The notes under the pieces: model-generated | Database searches by the model: none | What the model was told of the DNA's origin: nothing | The model's input: only the letters and a program-made list of their open reading frames with translations | Made by a program: the position numbers and the translations under genes | From: an uncultured Prevotellaceae bacterium | GTDB lineage: Bacteria > Bacteroidota > Bacteroidia > Bacteroidales > Bacteroidaceae | Assembly: GCA_902803455.1 (NCBI GenBank) | Contig: CADCQC010000306.1 | Span: forward strand, 1 to 9,515 | Length of the DNA: 9,515 nucleotides | Reading direction: 5' to 3' | Shown here: positions 1 to 7,308 of the stretch, piece by piece | How the letters are laid out: the number at the start of each line of letters is the position of its first letter | How positions within the stretch are numbered: the stretch's first letter is position 1

Positions 1-1371
1 GAGAAATACATGAAATACAAGAACGGCAAACAGAAAGAGAACCGCGAGACGGAGGAGGCCTCACACAATATCTACACCACAAACGGTCTTTCATTCGATA
101 TCTATGGCGGTTCGGAAGAAGCTATCCGCAACCTTACCACCAACTCCCGCACCGGTGACCTTTACAACCAGATTGACCCCTCGCTGCTCAACGCATGGCT
201 GAATAGCGTCAAGGCCGACGACAACAAGAGCCTCTCCATGGTGCACTGCATGCTATTCCCCATCTGGCAGCTGTTCACCAACTCCACTGCCCGTACCGAG
301 ATCATCAGTTATATCCTGAAGCTCGCACGTCAGGAGGGAGGATTGCTCGCAGAACGCTTGGAGCAACTGAGCCTCGACAACTACTATCGCCTCGACATCA
401 CCAAGGACATGGAAAATTTCAGCAATAAGGCAGGCAGCACCCTCGTCAGACTGGCTTATTTCGACAACCTTCCCAAAGTGGAAATCTGCAACGAGTATGT
501 TCCCGAACTGCGAGGCGACCGCCGTGTGACCATCTTCTACCCCATCTACAAGAACGTGACCAACATCCGCCGCGGCTTTTTCCCTGGTGATGGCGAGAAC
601 CCACCGGCAGAGGTGATGTTCGACAACGAGGGTGGCTGTTACGTCCGTCCGTTATCCGGCTACAAAGCCGGCGACCGGCTCACCACCATTTACTATATCG
701 ACGGTGCCTACTACCCCGATGACCTGGGCATCAACATGCCTCCGGTGAAGGTGCAAGTCCGCGACTACAACATCGACCTCAAGGACGGCTTCAAATATGG
801 CGTAGTGAAAATCGGCCCGGGCTACTGGACCAGAGAGAACATCAAAGGGCAGCTGGAGTTTGGCGCTCCCGTCGACCCCAAAGATCCCGACTGCTACGAC
901 TACGATTTTTATGAGGAAGTGCGCAACGACATGCTCTATGCCAACATCTTCTATGGCAACTCCCTCGGATACAGGAAAAACTACCCAGGACTGTTTGACG
1001 CCAATGAGGACGAGATGGGCAACCGCATCCACTGGTATGTACCCCGCGTAAAAGACATCCACGTGATGGAGACCTATGTAGGCAAAAACTGCAAGGCGCT
1101 CTTCTCCAACCAGCAGTCAGGCTTCGACGCACAGTTTGCCGGATACAACGGTGAGTTTGACGACCTCAACGGCGGAAAGAAATTCGACAAGATGGGCATG
1201 CACTACGTGGGCGAGCATTGCTTCATCGCCGCCAAGGAGGGTGTGAGCAACTCTGGCGAGGCCCTCGTGCTCAGTCCCAACTACACCCTGAAGCGCTGCT
1301 CCATCAACAAGGCTACCGACAACTGGTATCCCGTACGAGCCTTCCGTTCATCATATTACAAATACCAATAA
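1..1371 (+). CDS. MACPF-domain protein, 5' end cut by window edge
   Basis: The frame is open from base 1. The ATG at position 10 is probably an internal methionine: there is no signal peptide, and residues 1-34 from that ATG already align with the last strand of the MACPF pore-forming domain of the next gene, where about 265 residues precede the equivalent point. The full protein is therefore probably about 700 residues (inferred). Counting from the ATG at 10, residues 33-89 hold the usual MACPF exit region: a GG pair, a tryptophan at 63, and FPIWQLF at 83-89, matching IRGG and RPIWEF in the neighbour. Residues 171-232 contain a YPIY...GF module shared with the next protein. The last 200 or so residues are a C-terminal region absent from the neighbour, ending in WYPVRAFRSS, which faintly recalls the end of FISUMP/C-type-lectin-like domains. 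Likely secreted or surface-bound. The MACPF signature itself would lie upstream. Confidence 0.8.
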   Translation, partial: EKYMKYKNGKQKENRETEEASHNIYTTNGLSFDIYGGSEEAIRNLTTNSRTGDLYNQIDPSLLNAWLNSVKADDNKSLSMVHCMLFPIWQLFTNSTARTEIISYILKLARQEGGLLAERLEQLSLDNYYRLDITKDMENFSNKAGSTLVRLAYFDNLPKVEICNEYVPELRGDRRVTIFYPIYKNVTNIRRGFFPGDGENPPAEVMFDNEGGCYVRPLSGYKAGDRLTTIYYIDGAYYPDDLGINMPPVKVQVRDYNIDLKDGFKYGVVKIGPGYWTRENIKGQLEFGAPVDPKDPDCYDYDFYEEVRNDMLYANIFYGNSLGYRKNYPGLFDANEDEMGNRIHWYVPRVKDIHVMETYVGKNCKALFSNQQSGFDAQFAGYNGEFDDLNGGKKFDKMGMHYVGEHCFIAAKEGVSNSGEALVLSPNYTLKRCSINKATDNWYPVRAFRSSYYKYQ

Positions 1372-1408
1372 CCCCATCTGCCTGCAAAGCAACAGATAAG
1401 AACCCATC

Positions 1409-3157
1409 ATGACAGCAACAATGAACAAGATATTCACCATCATTATCAGCATAGCAGCCACCACACTCTGGCTGACCTCATGCAGCGACAACCTTGAACT
1501 CCCCGGAGTCGACAAGGTGGATGAAGAAGTCTGTCTGGCAAACCAGTCACCCTTTTTGCAAGACGTTGAGGATCCTTCCACGAACATGCAGTTCCGCCGC
1601 ACCTACGGTGTGGGATTCAGCTACGATGCCATCCACGGTGAGAAATGCAACATGCGAGATGTCCGCTGCCAGGTGCTCGACCTCGCCAAAGTGAAGGATC
1701 TGGAGAAAACATCCGGACAATGGCTGCTGGGCACCTCCACCGACAACTCGATCGTCATCGATAGCTATTCCACCTTCAACCGCAGTGAATATGAGCAGAG
1801 CGCCTACTTCCAAGCCGATGTCGACGCCAACCTCATCCTGATCAACGGCAATGGTTCCGGATCCCTCTCTTTCTGGGAAGGCGGCGAAGTGAACCACTTC
1901 TACAGTGTGACTCACGTCACCTCCCCTGCGCTGAGCGTCAAGCTCGACGGACCGTCAGTGTCATCCTATATCAATCACGGACACACCGAACTGCTGTCGA
2001 AAAACTTCATGGAGGCCTGCCAATGGATGGAGAAACATCTCAATGACCAGGTGGTCGACTCGTTCATCAACCGCTATGGCACTCATGTGGTGACCAGCGC
2101 CGTAATGGGTGGCCGGCTCGATATTGAGATGAAGATGGCCCTCGACTCTCTGCTTGATGTCACTGACACCAAACTCCTCGGAAATCTGACAGCAGGTGAA
2201 ATCCTGAAAATAAAAGGTTCTTCAGAGGGTCATTCCAAAGAACTGAACCTGATGAACAGTGCCGACTGCCACATCTCCATCCGTGGTGGTGACCTGAGCC
2301 TCATCCCCGCCAACCTGCTGCACTTCACCTTCGGCCAGCGGCCCGATATCGACAGCTATGCCCAGGAATGGATGTCCAGCATCGAGTATATCCCCGAGGA
2401 TCTGGAGCATTCCAACCTGGAAATGACCGACATGCAGGTACGCCCCATCTGGGAGTTCATCCCCAACAAAGATGTGGCCAACTGGGTGAGAATGCGCATC
2501 TCAGGCACTGCTGTGGAAATGCTGCGGAAACTGGGCTACCAGAACGGTGTGTTCGCCACCATCGACATGAGTGACAACGTGAAATGCAGCATTCTGAAAA
2601 AGAATGTGTCATTTTCCAAACCCAGGACGACAAATGTCATCGCCGCCGGCCGCTATGTGGCAACCATCTGCCGTGAGACAATCAGCGACATCGACGCGAA
2701 GAACGAAGTGAAGGTGGTCTACCCCATCTATGACCGTCAGGTGAACCTCAGCAGCGGCTTCTGCATCGCCAACGGCCACGCCTATCGTGTGCGCAACCTC
2801 CGTGAGGGCTATTACGTGGAAGATTTAGGAGAAACCAGCGAGACCACCGTCTATCTCAACTGCGGTGTGCCTGGCATCGCCCACTACGACAATGTCAGCT
2901 ACCAGCGCAGCCACAATGTCGCTGGTGTGGAGATCCCCTACTCTATCACCCGTGAAGGCCAGACGGATCAAAGTCGCCCCTACTTTATGACCATCAAAAA
3001 AGGACTTGAATTCCTGTTGATCAAGGCAGACGGCAAAGACCAGACCGGCAGCCTCGACGGTCTGCCCAACTGGAACTATGACAGTGCCACCAACCGTATG
3101 GTGCGTGACAAGAACTACCGATACTATTGGAATCCGAATGAAATCAATTACGAATGA
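1409..3157 (+). CDS. MACPF-domain lipoprotein (candidate pore-forming toxin)
   Basis: This 582-residue protein begins with a lipoprotein signal peptide: hydrophobic residues 8-21, then lipobox LTSC with Cys25, followed by SDNLE. A second ATG at 1421 (MNKIF) is an equally good start. Residues about 60-355 form a MACPF domain. Residues 223-235 read YGTHVVTSAVMGG, an exact fit to the family signature of Y-G-T-H, an aliphatic or aromatic residue, six residues, then GG. GG at 293-294 and PIWEF at 346-350 close the domain. Residues 432-486 carry a YPIY...GF module shared with the upstream gene, followed by a beta-rich C-terminal part. MACPF proteins assemble into membrane pores. In Bacteroidales the family includes BSAP antimicrobial proteins and the crystallised B. 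thetaiotaomicron MACPF protein. Pore formation and antibacterial action are inferred for this gene; family membership is firm. It overlaps the next gene by ATGA. Confidence 0.92.
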   Translation: MTATMNKIFTIIISIAATTLWLTSCSDNLELPGVDKVDEEVCLANQSPFLQDVEDPSTNMQFRRTYGVGFSYDAIHGEKCNMRDVRCQVLDLAKVKDLEKTSGQWLLGTSTDNSIVIDSYSTFNRSEYEQSAYFQADVDANLILINGNGSGSLSFWEGGEVNHFYSVTHVTSPALSVKLDGPSVSSYINHGHTELLSKNFMEACQWMEKHLNDQVVDSFINRYGTHVVTSAVMGGRLDIEMKMALDSLLDVTDTKLLGNLTAGEILKIKGSSEGHSKELNLMNSADCHISIRGGDLSLIPANLLHFTFGQRPDIDSYAQEWMSSIEYIPEDLEHSNLEMTDMQVRPIWEFIPNKDVANWVRMRISGTAVEMLRKLGYQNGVFATIDMSDNVKCSILKKNVSFSKPRTTNVIAAGRYVATICRETISDIDAKNEVKVVYPIYDRQVNLSSGFCIANGHAYRVRNLREGYYVEDLGETSETTVYLNCGVPGIAHYDNVSYQRSHNVAGVEIPYSITREGQTDQSRPYFMTIKKGLEFLLIKADGKDQTGSLDGLPNWNYDSATNRMVRDKNYRYYWNPNEINYE

Positions 3158-4257
3158 AACCAACAACAAATGAAATGACCAGATTCTGGGGCATGCTGCT
3201 GATGCTGCTGGCATTGACAGCATGCCATGAAGACGAAGACTCACCACCCCAGGTACCGACAACAAGCAACAGCCCCACAGTGACATTGCTCACCACCGTA
3301 AACGGTGTGGGTGACAACGGCTACAACGACAGTCTCATCGACGGACTTTTCAAGTTCTACGAGCAGACTGGTGTTGTAGCCCATCTGCTTTTTCCGGGCA
3401 GCATGACCGAGGCCGAGCACTTTTTCAAAGACTGGCTCACCACCAATGCCAACACCGACTCTGCTGTGCTCATCGTGAGCAGTTCGGCCTACCAGCAGAT
3501 GGTCAGCCAGCAGCACGTCAGTCTGAAGGGAAAGGGCAGCCGGGTACTCTTTTTAGAGAGCGATGCCCCCATCGAGGGGGTGAGCACCGTGGCCATCGAC
3601 CGCTATGGCGCATGCTACCTCGCCGGCCTCATTCTGGATGCCTCACCGGCCTACATCCTGGCGGCAGCGCCTGGCTTTTCCGAGATCGAGCGAGCCATCA
3701 AAGGTTTTCAGGACGGACATGCCGCCCATGTGGCCCATGCTGAGGACGTCACCGTCGCCTATCTAGCGGATGGTGAAGAGGGCTTTGCCATGCCCGACTC
3801 TGCCTACCACGTCATGTGCCGGCGTATCAGCAGCCAGACGAGAAACACTGAGGACATCACCTTCTACAATGAAACCGTCCTGCCATTGCTTGGCGGCAGT
3901 TGCTTAGGAGCCATACAAGCGATGACCGACGAGGAACTCAACGGAGGTCTGATCATTGGGATGGACACTGACCGACGCGGACAATCCCCCTTCATCCCCT
4001 TCTCCATCATCGTGCATGGGGGCGACATCATCTTCGACTATCTCACCAGTTGGCGCCACGGCCAGTCATGGCCTGCCACCCAGACAATGGGACTGGCAGA
4101 ACATGCGACAGATGTCATTGTTGACCCTACGTTTAAGATCAGCAAGCTGGCCACCGTCTTCTACAACGCTTACAATAAAGACTACTTCATCCAAAAACTC
4201 GAGAGCTACAGGGATGAAGCCATCGCCAAAGAGACAAGCAAAAGACAATCACCATGA
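3154..4257 (+). CDS. BMP/PnrA-family substrate-binding lipoprotein
   Basis: This 367-residue protein has a lipoprotein signal peptide (hydrophobic 11-21, lipobox LTAC, Cys24) followed by the very acidic HEDED. A start at Met8 (3175) is possible; the first ATG is preferred because it overlaps the upstream stop as ATGA, as happens again at the next junction. The mature part looks like the two-lobed BMP fold (basic membrane protein, PnrA/TmpC purine-nucleoside binders). It has GVGDNGYND near residues 51-59, VAIDRYGACYLAGLI around 148-162, GFQDGH near 188, and IIGMDTD near 267-273. Family members usually deliver ligands to an ABC importer, but no permease or ATPase is nearby. A lysine often found before the last helix of BMP proteins appears to be replaced in SIIVHGGD. 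Ligand unknown. In this operon a sensor or accessory role with the MACPF proteins seems more likely than import (inference). Confidence 0.82.
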   Translation: MKPTTNEMTRFWGMLLMLLALTACHEDEDSPPQVPTTSNSPTVTLLTTVNGVGDNGYNDSLIDGLFKFYEQTGVVAHLLFPGSMTEAEHFFKDWLTTNANTDSAVLIVSSSAYQQMVSQQHVSLKGKGSRVLFLESDAPIEGVSTVAIDRYGACYLAGLILDASPAYILAAAPGFSEIERAIKGFQDGHAAHVAHAEDVTVAYLADGEEGFAMPDSAYHVMCRRISSQTRNTEDITFYNETVLPLLGGSCLGAIQAMTDEELNGGLIIGMDTDRRGQSPFIPFSIIVHGGDIIFDYLTSWRHGQSWPATQTMGLAEHATDVIVDPTFKISKLATVFYNAYNKDYFIQKLESYRDEAIAKETSKRQSP

Positions 4258-6458
4258 ATCTTTCTACTCACCGTTTTTTCACCTTCTGCTCCACATGCTG
4301 CACGCTCGCCCTCTCTTCCATCATCATCAGCGCCTGCAGCGAGAAAGACCAGGCTACCGATACGGAACCAACCGTCACCCATGTCTGTCGGGTGGCCGTG
4401 CTTCTGGAGGACGAAGACCTGCCACAGTGGCAAAAGACAGCCGCATGGGCCTTGCACAACTTGTCTGAGGCACAAAAAGGCATGAGCAAGCGTGTAGAAC
4501 TGCAACTGGAGTTCAAAGACCAAAATGCCGCCGATATCGATGAGTATATGCAACGGATTGCCAACGACACGACCATCCACGCCATCATCGGCCCCTGCAC
4601 CTCACAGCTCGCGCGAGATATGGCCATCACTCTGGGAAAGGTGATTGAGCAAAATCCCCAGAAAGCCGCTTATCGTAAGCCCATGATCTCGCCTATGGCC
4701 ACCAATGTGGAGTATCAACGTGTCTTCTCCGACAAAGACTATGTGTGGAACATGGCCGAATGCGACATCACGCAGTTGGAGATCCTTATCGCCACCATCG
4801 CCCGACAGAGTCTCTCGCCGATCCGCACCATCACCTTACTGGCTCCCACCGAAGCCGATGACCTGGTGGAGAACCACAGCGCATATATCGACTGGTTTGG
4901 TTTCATCGCAGAAGAATATGGTCTGGAGATCAAAGGTGTGCTACCATACAAAAATACCGACGAACTGCGCGAGCATGTCCGTTCCCTGCCGTCAGACGAC
5001 ATCCAGATGAAATTCAACAGCGTCATCTTTGTTCCTAGCAGCGTGAATGACGCTTTGGCCCTCGATGAAGAGCTGACCCGTCTGCTACAATCAGATAAGA
5101 CAAAAGACCTTTGCTTTCCACGCTTTTATTGCTCCGACCTCTTCATCACCCCCTCCATTGCAAAGAACCTGAGCAACGACTCAGAGGTGTCCTACGAGGG
5201 CATCGATCTCTCCGCATGGCCGGAGTCGGGGTTCAGCCAAGCCTACCGCCAGCATTTCTCCTCCGAAATGATGAATGGTGAGGCGCAGTTCTACGACGCT
5301 CTCTGCCTCGTCGCCTTTGCCGACATGCTGTCGCAGCACACAGGACTGTCGCTCATCCAGTCCATCCGTTCGGTGACTACGGGCAACAATGGCACAGCAT
5401 GGGGATGTTACACCGATGGCATGAGACAGATATTCAGTCAGCTCCAGCAGGGTGCCAGTCCTTCCATCTACGGAGCCTCAGGGCGTTGGCTGTTTGACCC
5501 CAACACCCACACCAACCATTTCCATTCCACCTACCGGCACTGGCGCTATTACCAAGGCTCATTCATCACACTGGGATACGCCACCTCGGAGAGCACGAAT
5601 CACTCCATCTCTTCTCAGGATCCCTGGCAATGGACAGCCTCCAAGATAGATTATTTCGAAGATGACACCCCTGAAATCACCTACCCGCCCCTATCCGACC
5701 GATGGGCTTTGTTGGTGGCCGGTTCCACAGGTTGGAGAAACTACCGTTTCCAGTCAGATGTCTTCGCCATGTATCAGATCCTTCGCCAACATGGTTACGA
5801 TGATGACCATATCGTGCTCATAGCCAATGATGACATAGCCAACAGCAAGAGCAACACCAACGACCCCGGGGCCATCCGCATCAATGAAGCGGGCGACAAC
5901 CTATACACCCCATCGGCCATCGATTATCATCTCGACGATATCACACAAACCGATATGGCCAATATCCTGCAAGGAAAGTCCAGCGACCGGCTGCCCCGAG
6001 TCATCTCTTCCACACCCAATGACAACATCTACATATTCTGGAGCAGTCACGGCACACCCGGTTCTCTAGATTTCGGCGACCAGCGGTCGATACGTTACAC
6101 CACGATACAAGACATCCTTGCCGGTACCCCTCACCGCAAGATGTTCGTCTGTGTGGAAGCCTGCTATGCTGGCGGTCTTGGGCAACAGTGCCAGAATTTG
6201 CCCGGTACGCTCTTTCTCACTTCCGCCAGTCCTTACGAGGAGAGCCACGCCTCTGGTTGGAGCAATCAAATCGGTGTCTATCTGACTAACTATCTCACCG
6301 ATCGTTTCCAAGAAACCATCTCGCTGGATCCGCATATCTCCTTGCGAAATCTCTACTACTCTCTCGCACGCTCGGTTTCCGGCTCCCACGTCAAGCTCTA
6401 CAACACCAAGAACTATGGCAACGTTTATCAAGAGACGATGGAAGAATACTTGAAATGA
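4254..6458 (+). CDS. Lipoprotein fusing a type-1 periplasmic-binding domain to a C13 (legumain-like) cysteine protease
   Basis: This 734-residue protein starts at an ATGA overlap. Its lipoprotein signal ends in ISAC with Cys28, followed by SEKDQ. Residues about 43-450 resemble the Leu/Ile/Val-binding or ANF-receptor ligand fold: HAIIGPCTSQLARD, KPMISPMATN, YVWNMAECD, then GRWLFDPN near the end. A linker of about 30 residues leads to the C13 domain, about 483-734. This opens RWALLVAGSTGWRNYRFQSD, very close to legumain. The catalytic residues are all visible: Asn496 (in WRNYRF), His599 (in SSHGTPG) and Cys637 (in VEACYAGG). Arg498, Glu635 and Ser664 match S1-pocket residues of legumain. The positions matching legumain His45 and Asp231 are Phe499 and Asn679, so specificity may differ from strict Asn cleavage. 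No legumain-type C-terminal prodomain is present. Legumain-like enzymes cleave or ligate after Asn/Asp. The substrate here is unknown; the MACPF neighbours are candidates. Confidence 0.9.
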   Translation: MNLSTHRFFTFCSTCCTLALSSIIISACSEKDQATDTEPTVTHVCRVAVLLEDEDLPQWQKTAAWALHNLSEAQKGMSKRVELQLEFKDQNAADIDEYMQRIANDTTIHAIIGPCTSQLARDMAITLGKVIEQNPQKAAYRKPMISPMATNVEYQRVFSDKDYVWNMAECDITQLEILIATIARQSLSPIRTITLLAPTEADDLVENHSAYIDWFGFIAEEYGLEIKGVLPYKNTDELREHVRSLPSDDIQMKFNSVIFVPSSVNDALALDEELTRLLQSDKTKDLCFPRFYCSDLFITPSIAKNLSNDSEVSYEGIDLSAWPESGFSQAYRQHFSSEMMNGEAQFYDALCLVAFADMLSQHTGLSLIQSIRSVTTGNNGTAWGCYTDGMRQIFSQLQQGASPSIYGASGRWLFDPNTHTNHFHSTYRHWRYYQGSFITLGYATSESTNHSISSQDPWQWTASKIDYFEDDTPEITYPPLSDRWALLVAGSTGWRNYRFQSDVFAMYQILRQHGYDDDHIVLIANDDIANSKSNTNDPGAIRINEAGDNLYTPSAIDYHLDDITQTDMANILQGKSSDRLPRVISSTPNDNIYIFWSSHGTPGSLDFGDQRSIRYTTIQDILAGTPHRKMFVCVEACYAGGLGQQCQNLPGTLFLTSASPYEESHASGWSNQIGVYLTNYLTDRFQETISLDPHISLRNLYYSLARSVSGSHVKLYNTKNYGNVYQETMEEYLK

Positions 6459-6471
6459 GATATCCTAAAAT

Positions 6472-6516
6472 AAAAAACTCGCCGCCTTTCCATAAAGAAA
6501 GAGCGGCGAGTTTTTT
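6472..6516. terminator. Bidirectional rho-independent terminator
   Basis: Arms 6472-6485 and 6503-6516 are perfect 14-base reverse complements, including the A6 and T6 tracts. The stem continues with 6486-6490 pairing to 6497-6501 across one bulged A (6502), leaving a six-base loop. The GC-rich core is ACTCGCCGC/GCGGCGAGT. With a T run on either strand it can end both the + strand operon, 13 bases after its stop, and the - strand gene ending at 6532. Confidence 0.93.
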
Positions 6517-6531
6517 GAATATCTCATAGTA

Positions 6532-7248
6532 TCAATAGACGGCGCTTGTGCTCACAAGACCTTTCTCCATCAAGATGGGGAGCACGTTGGAGGCAGACTG
6601 GCGGTTATGCTTGTTGCCAGCAGCTTTGTACTTCTCCAACAAGGGTGCATCGTTGTTGAGCAATTTCTCCATGAAATCATCATTCATGCGTGTGGTGGCA
6701 ATCTTGCCATCAGGCTGGGCATCGCTGTCAACGAGATAACATACGGCACGGCTCAGGTATTCATTGCCAACCCACAAACCGATCGACCCGACTTCCATTC
6801 CCACTTTCAATGCTGTGTTGTCGACGAAGCAACCGGCAAGACCCAATCCTAATCCTAAGAGGAATGATGCATCGTGGTTCTTATAAGCCATCACACACAA
6901 TTTGTCTTTACCGTAGCACACTGCATGCGTGTAACCTGAGATGTCGAGGTAAGTACCGTTGACACGGAGATTCCGGCAATTGACATATATATGTTCGCCA
7001 TACATCACGGCAAAGGCTTCCTTTTTCAGCAACTTGTCAGCCACCTTGTCACCAGTCTTGAATCTGAACTGATTGTTGTTGAACTTCATCTGACAAGCCT
7101 GTTTGGTGCGACCTTGTGTCAGTTCGTCAACAGATTTCCAGTTACCGGCCACGAAGTCGGAGTAGGACATACAATACTTTGCGATTTCTGCATGAGCCAT
7201 CATTGAGAGACAGCAGAACAATACCAATACAAAAACATTCTTTTTCAT
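6532..7248 (-). CDS. Secreted protein of unknown function
   Basis: This 238-residue protein begins MKKNVFVLVLFCCLSMMAHA, a typical Sec signal peptide probably cleaved after AHA. The frame extends upstream to an ATG at 7378-7380, but those extra 44 residues are basic, low-complexity, run through the promoter and leader, and would bury the signal peptide, so the ATG at 7246-7248 is chosen. There is no lipobox. The mature protein starts EIAKYCMSYSDFVAGNW and carries about seven cysteines. A glycine-rich hydrophobic stretch (FLLGLGLGLAG, near residue 130) could be a membrane-inserting or buried helix. The C-terminal third is charged and probably helical, containing NDDFMEKLLNNDAPLLEKY. I recognise no family with confidence. 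It converges on the shared terminator and is divergent from the LRR/dockerin gene, so it is not part of the MACPF operon. Confidence 0.8.
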   Translation of the reverse strand: MKKNVFVLVLFCCLSMMAHAEIAKYCMSYSDFVAGNWKSVDELTQGRTKQACQMKFNNNQFRFKTGDKVADKLLKKEAFAVMYGEHIYVNCRNLRVNGTYLDISGYTHAVCYGKDKLCVMAYKNHDASFLLGLGLGLAGCFVDNTALKVGMEVGSIGLWVGNEYLSRAVCYLVDSDAQPDGKIATTRMNDDFMEKLLNNDAPLLEKYKAAGNKHNRQSASNVLPILMEKGLVSTSAVY

Positions 7249-7308
7249 AATCGTAATTTTTTTATTTGTTTTTTTTATTTTGTTTTCTATTTTTTCGTTT
7301 TGACATTG

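Larger units (their letters stand above)
1..6458 (+). other. Predicted operon: MACPF - MACPF - BMP lipoprotein - PBP/C13 protease lipoprotein
   Basis: Four co-directional genes are packed with almost no spacing. There are 37 bases between the first and second genes, and 4-base ATGA overlaps at 3154-3157 and 4254-4257 where the stop of one gene and the start of the next share bases. No terminator-like hairpin or recognisable -7/-33 promoter was seen inside the unit, and a strong hairpin terminator follows at 6472-6516. The promoter must lie left of the window. All three complete genes begin with lipoprotein signal peptides, so the products should share the cell envelope. Co-transcription is inferred from layout, not shown. 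Confidence 0.8.

Noticed and set aside
10..1371. Reading the first gene as a complete 453-residue protein starting at the ATG at position 10
   Set aside because: There is no signal peptide, the frame is open to the left edge, and the first residues align with the middle of the MACPF domain of the next gene.
2825..3286. A 153-codon open frame on the - strand across the MACPF/BMP junction, and similar - strand frames at 652-1062, 1547-1915, 4206-4580 and 6066-6431
   Set aside because: They lie opposite well-supported genes, have unnatural valine/glycine/histidine-rich compositions typical of antisense of GC-rich coding DNA, and show no domains or signals.
3154..4257. Annotating the BMP protein as a nucleoside ABC importer component
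   Set aside because: There are no permease or ATPase genes nearby, and the operon context is MACPF and protease genes, so only the binding-protein family is supported.
5700..6458. C-terminal protease as caspase, gingipain (C25) or clostripain (C11)
   Set aside because: The AGSTGWRNYRFQSD start, the SHG and EAC motifs and the SHVKLYN end match legumain (C13) much better than the other clan CD families.
7257..7292. T-rich tract on the + strand as a terminator or origin element
   Set aside because: It has no stem next to it. It is the A-rich untranslated leader of the - strand gene, a usual feature of Bacteroidetes genes.
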